A stretch of DNA of 64,000 nucleotides, taken from the NCBI GenBank assembly GCA_002049455.2, contig KV918987.1:1-64000 (forward strand). The letters are read 5' to 3'. The number at the start of each line of letters is the position of its first letter. Within the stretch, counting starts at the first letter, position 1. This DNA comes from Porphyra umbilicalis (taxonomy: Eukaryota > Rhodophyta > Bangiophyceae > Bangiales > Bangiaceae). Shown here one piece after another: positions 61,528-64,000 of the stretch. The position numbers and the translations under genes are program-made. The notes below the pieces were generated by a model. That model was not told the DNA's origin and ran no database searches. It was given only the letters and a program-made list of their open reading frames with translations.

Positions 61528-64000
61528 GGAGGTTGCCTATCATCTGACCTTTTATGAACAAACAAACACAGAGAAATAGAGCGTGGAGGAGCCATAGCGC
61601 AAAAGATACATTTTTATCAAGCTGATGACGTAGCGGAGTATGTTTGTTTAAGGAAAACGTTGCCTGACGTCTCTGTCTTTTTCTTTTATTGTGGCATTGT
61701 GTCTCCCCTACATATAGCCGTTCTCCCAAAAACCCCGCACTCCAACAGTTGCAAAAGAGTTCCAAATCGGCCTCTACGACCCCGCAGAGGCCGATTTGGA
61801 ACTCTTTGGCAACAGTTGGAGTGCGGGATTTTTGGGAGAACGGCTGTATAGGCCCGAAATCGGGCGGATCGGTGCCCAACACCTGATCTGTAAGCACCCG
61901 TTTCTGACCCCGTCAGAGCACATTCCTTGTGCGGATCATCATCTTTGGGCCTCCTCCCCAACCTCATCCGACTGCTTGAGGCCATCCAGCCTGCAGGGTT
62001 GCGCCCATCGTAGCGCGTGGGTGACCTTCCTGCTACAAAAAAAAAAACACCAAAAAGCGGCAGGCGGCTCGCTGCGCTTGTAAACGGTATCTTGAGTGGA
62101 TGCTTTACTTTCAGTAGTCCGTCTACCGGCCCCACACCGCCCGCCTCCCCCCCCCCTCTACCGCCCATCGACAAAAAGCTGGTGTCTCCCTGTTTTTTAG
62201 GGGCCACTGAGGGTGCACAGACACCCCCCACTGTCAAAGAAGACCTCTCCTTGACAAAGGCACAATTCGCCTGGCTCCAGGGACTCGATATCGACACCAG
62301 TTGCCACTCCCCTGGTGGGATTGCCACCCGATGATGCACAGTGAAGGACCTACAGTTTCTTCGTCCTTCAGGCAAACCATCTCATACCTTCGCACAGGAA
62401 AGAAATGTGCCCCTGCTTGTCCTATGCTCATCCCTAGATGCCAGGTCTGCTTCACCCAGTCGTCTGGACGGCGCAGACTCTATATTTCTGCCCCTTCTTG
62501 CCGTTGACTTGGTCCGAAGCAGGCAGAAAGGTGGCTCAGGGAGCTGCAATCGGCTGCTTACAGCCGGATCAGTCTTTAGGCACCCGGTCAGTCATTGGGC
62601 AACCTCCCGGTGTTAATAGCGAGATTCAACCAAACATCCGCAGAGACTGTTCGGTGCGCAGGCGGCCGGGGGGGAGGAATCGGCAAGAAGACCCCGACAG
62701 GCGGCCGTGGACGTCCACGGCCGCCGCGTCCGGACGCGGCCGCGTGAGCCGCGTTGACGCAGACGCTGGCACGTGGGCGCCTCTTGCGCTGCGCTCCGAC
62801 GGTGGCCTCGTCGGCCGTGCCGCTGCGGCCCCGTCGCCACACGCCAAAGCGGGCGCGCGGCACCTGGCGGCGGCGTCGTGGCGCCAAACGGCGGCACACC
62901 GCCACTGGCCGGTGGGGTTGTCGCCGCCGCTGCCGCCGCCGCCGCCGCGAGCGTGGCACGTGTGCCCGCGGGCCGGGGCGTCTGCACCCCGGCGGCGGCG
63001 GTAGGGGCCGTTGGCGTCGCTGGCGCCGTCGCGGCGGTGGCCACCGTCGCCTCTGCCACCTCGCGGTGGGCCCTCGCCCCCCCCCCCCCCCTCCACCCAC
63101 CGCCGGTCCCGTTGACGTGTGGCTACCACACACGCGCCGAGGCTGGCAGCGTCCTTGCCGCCGCCGCCGTTGACGGCGGCGCCGGTTGCCGCGTCGTCTG
63201 ACGACTGGATGATGGCAATGGCGGCGGCCATGTGGCGCTGCCGCTCACCGTCGGGGACGGACGGGTCGAGAGAGAGAGTGGATGGGGTGGGTGGGGGGTG
63301 TTGGGTGAGGGCGGGTGGGCCAACGCACCAGTACAGGTGGGCGCACGCGGCGACCGCGCGGCCATAGCGGCGGCCACAAGAAGCACAGGGGGGGGCACGG
63401 TCGGGCTGCCCTCCCCGAGGGCAGGGCACAACGTCGCAGCGAGGCGGGGCAGGGCAGAGGAGGCGGCGGAGGAGGGGGGCTACGAAGCGGGACATGCGAA
63501 AGAGGCGAGGTCAGCGCCGATGGGACGCGCCAGACAGCACGCCGATGCCGACAATAGTTGGAAGAACCAGAGCGCGTGCCGACCCCTCTCCGTCAACGGA
63601 CAAGGACAACAAATGAGTCGGACCCCACGCCGGCGCCGGCGGTGACGGCCTCGGACGCACGGCAGCAGCGGCGCGGGGAGAAAATAAAGCGCGGGCCGCA
63701 CCGGCGGGAACGGCGGGCGCGCCGGCGCTGCGTGCCGGGCTGCTGTTTTTCGGCTGCGTGGCTGCGGGTGAGCCGCGGGGTCTCGCCCTCAAACGCGCTG
63801 CCACCGTCCGCTGCCGCCGTGACGCCACGGCCGCCCGCGTGGGCGTACCGCCGGCAGCGTCGACTGCCCGCCGGCGGGCGCCGCCACACCCCCGCGCCAC
63901 CTCGCGCACGGGCCCTCACCCCCGCGCAGGGCGTGCACCACCACCCCCCCCCACACCCGCACACGAAGTGGCGCCCGGCGCGCGCGCGCGCCACCCCCCC
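61528..64000 (-). repeat. right arm of the large inverted duplication (runs off the window)
   Basis: It is the inverted copy of 59603-59283 followed by 57709-55563. Differences are few: single bases and homopolymer lengths. It carries MITE copy E, the emptied site of the 1573-bp element (TATA at 61847-61850), and the region 3' of ASCC2. Frames in it mirror those of the left arm and are not listed again. If the duplication continues beyond 64000, part of a second ASCC2 gene lies there on the minus strand. Confidence 0.85.
61715..61846. mobile_element. palindromic MITE, family 1, copy E
   Basis: It is the partner of copy D in the right arm. The foldback runs from AGCCGTTCTCCC to GGGAGAACGGCTG, followed by TATA and then the arm sequence GGCCCGAAATCGG. 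Confidence 0.8.

Overview
The window looks like nuclear DNA of a GC-rich, intron-poor eukaryote. A bangiophyte red alga of the Porphyra/Pyropia type is the best guess (inference, about 0.6). The reasons are very high GC with long C and G homopolymers, a 559-residue catalase in one uninterrupted frame, an ASCC2 homologue (a eukaryotic ribosome-rescue and DNA-repair cofactor), an M16 peptidase, a chromovirus-type retrotransposon remnant, and several TIR and hAT transposons. There are no bacterial operons, no rRNA or tRNA that I could find, and no CRISPR array.

Layout. 1-624 is the 3' end of an M16 peptidase gene. 1.8-6.8 kb is a duplicated unit with a small acidic-protein gene facing a kinase-like gene. 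6.84-11.80 kb is a DNA transposon with ~700-bp inverted ends and a transposase-like gene of a superfamily I could not assign. 11.8-14.9 kb is gene-poor. 14.9-20.8 kb holds two related, damaged hAT transposase genes on opposite strands. 20.8-25.4 kb is gene-poor apart from one doubtful low-complexity reading frame. 25.5-28.1 kb is a Ty3/gypsy chromovirus fossil. 28-32.6 kb is gene-poor, with a palindromic MITE and a tandem repeat. 32.8-35.6 kb is a 2.8-kb element with nearly identical 160-bp inverted ends. 36.2-43.3 kb is a second copy of the duplicated unit, without the kinase gene and split by a 4.15-kb foldback-like element. 46.5-48.1 kb is the catalase gene. 50.4-51.3 kb is a second kinase-like gene. 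52.5 kb is a fragment of the catalase 3' end. 53.7-56.0 kb is the ASCC2 homologue. 55.6-64.0 kb is a large inverted duplication surrounding a third acidic-protein gene.

The firm host genes are few: M16 peptidase, catalase, ASCC2, three acidic-protein paralogues and two kinase-like paralogues. Most of the rest is mobile DNA or GC-rich, low-complexity spacer. The most notable points are the recurrent acidic-protein/kinase-like module, the long-TIR transposon whose arms each carry a reading frame, the foldback element with GC-hexamer arms, two TA-target elements that both inserted at the TA beside a copy of the same small MITE, and a filled/emptied site pair for one of them across the two arms of the inverted duplication.
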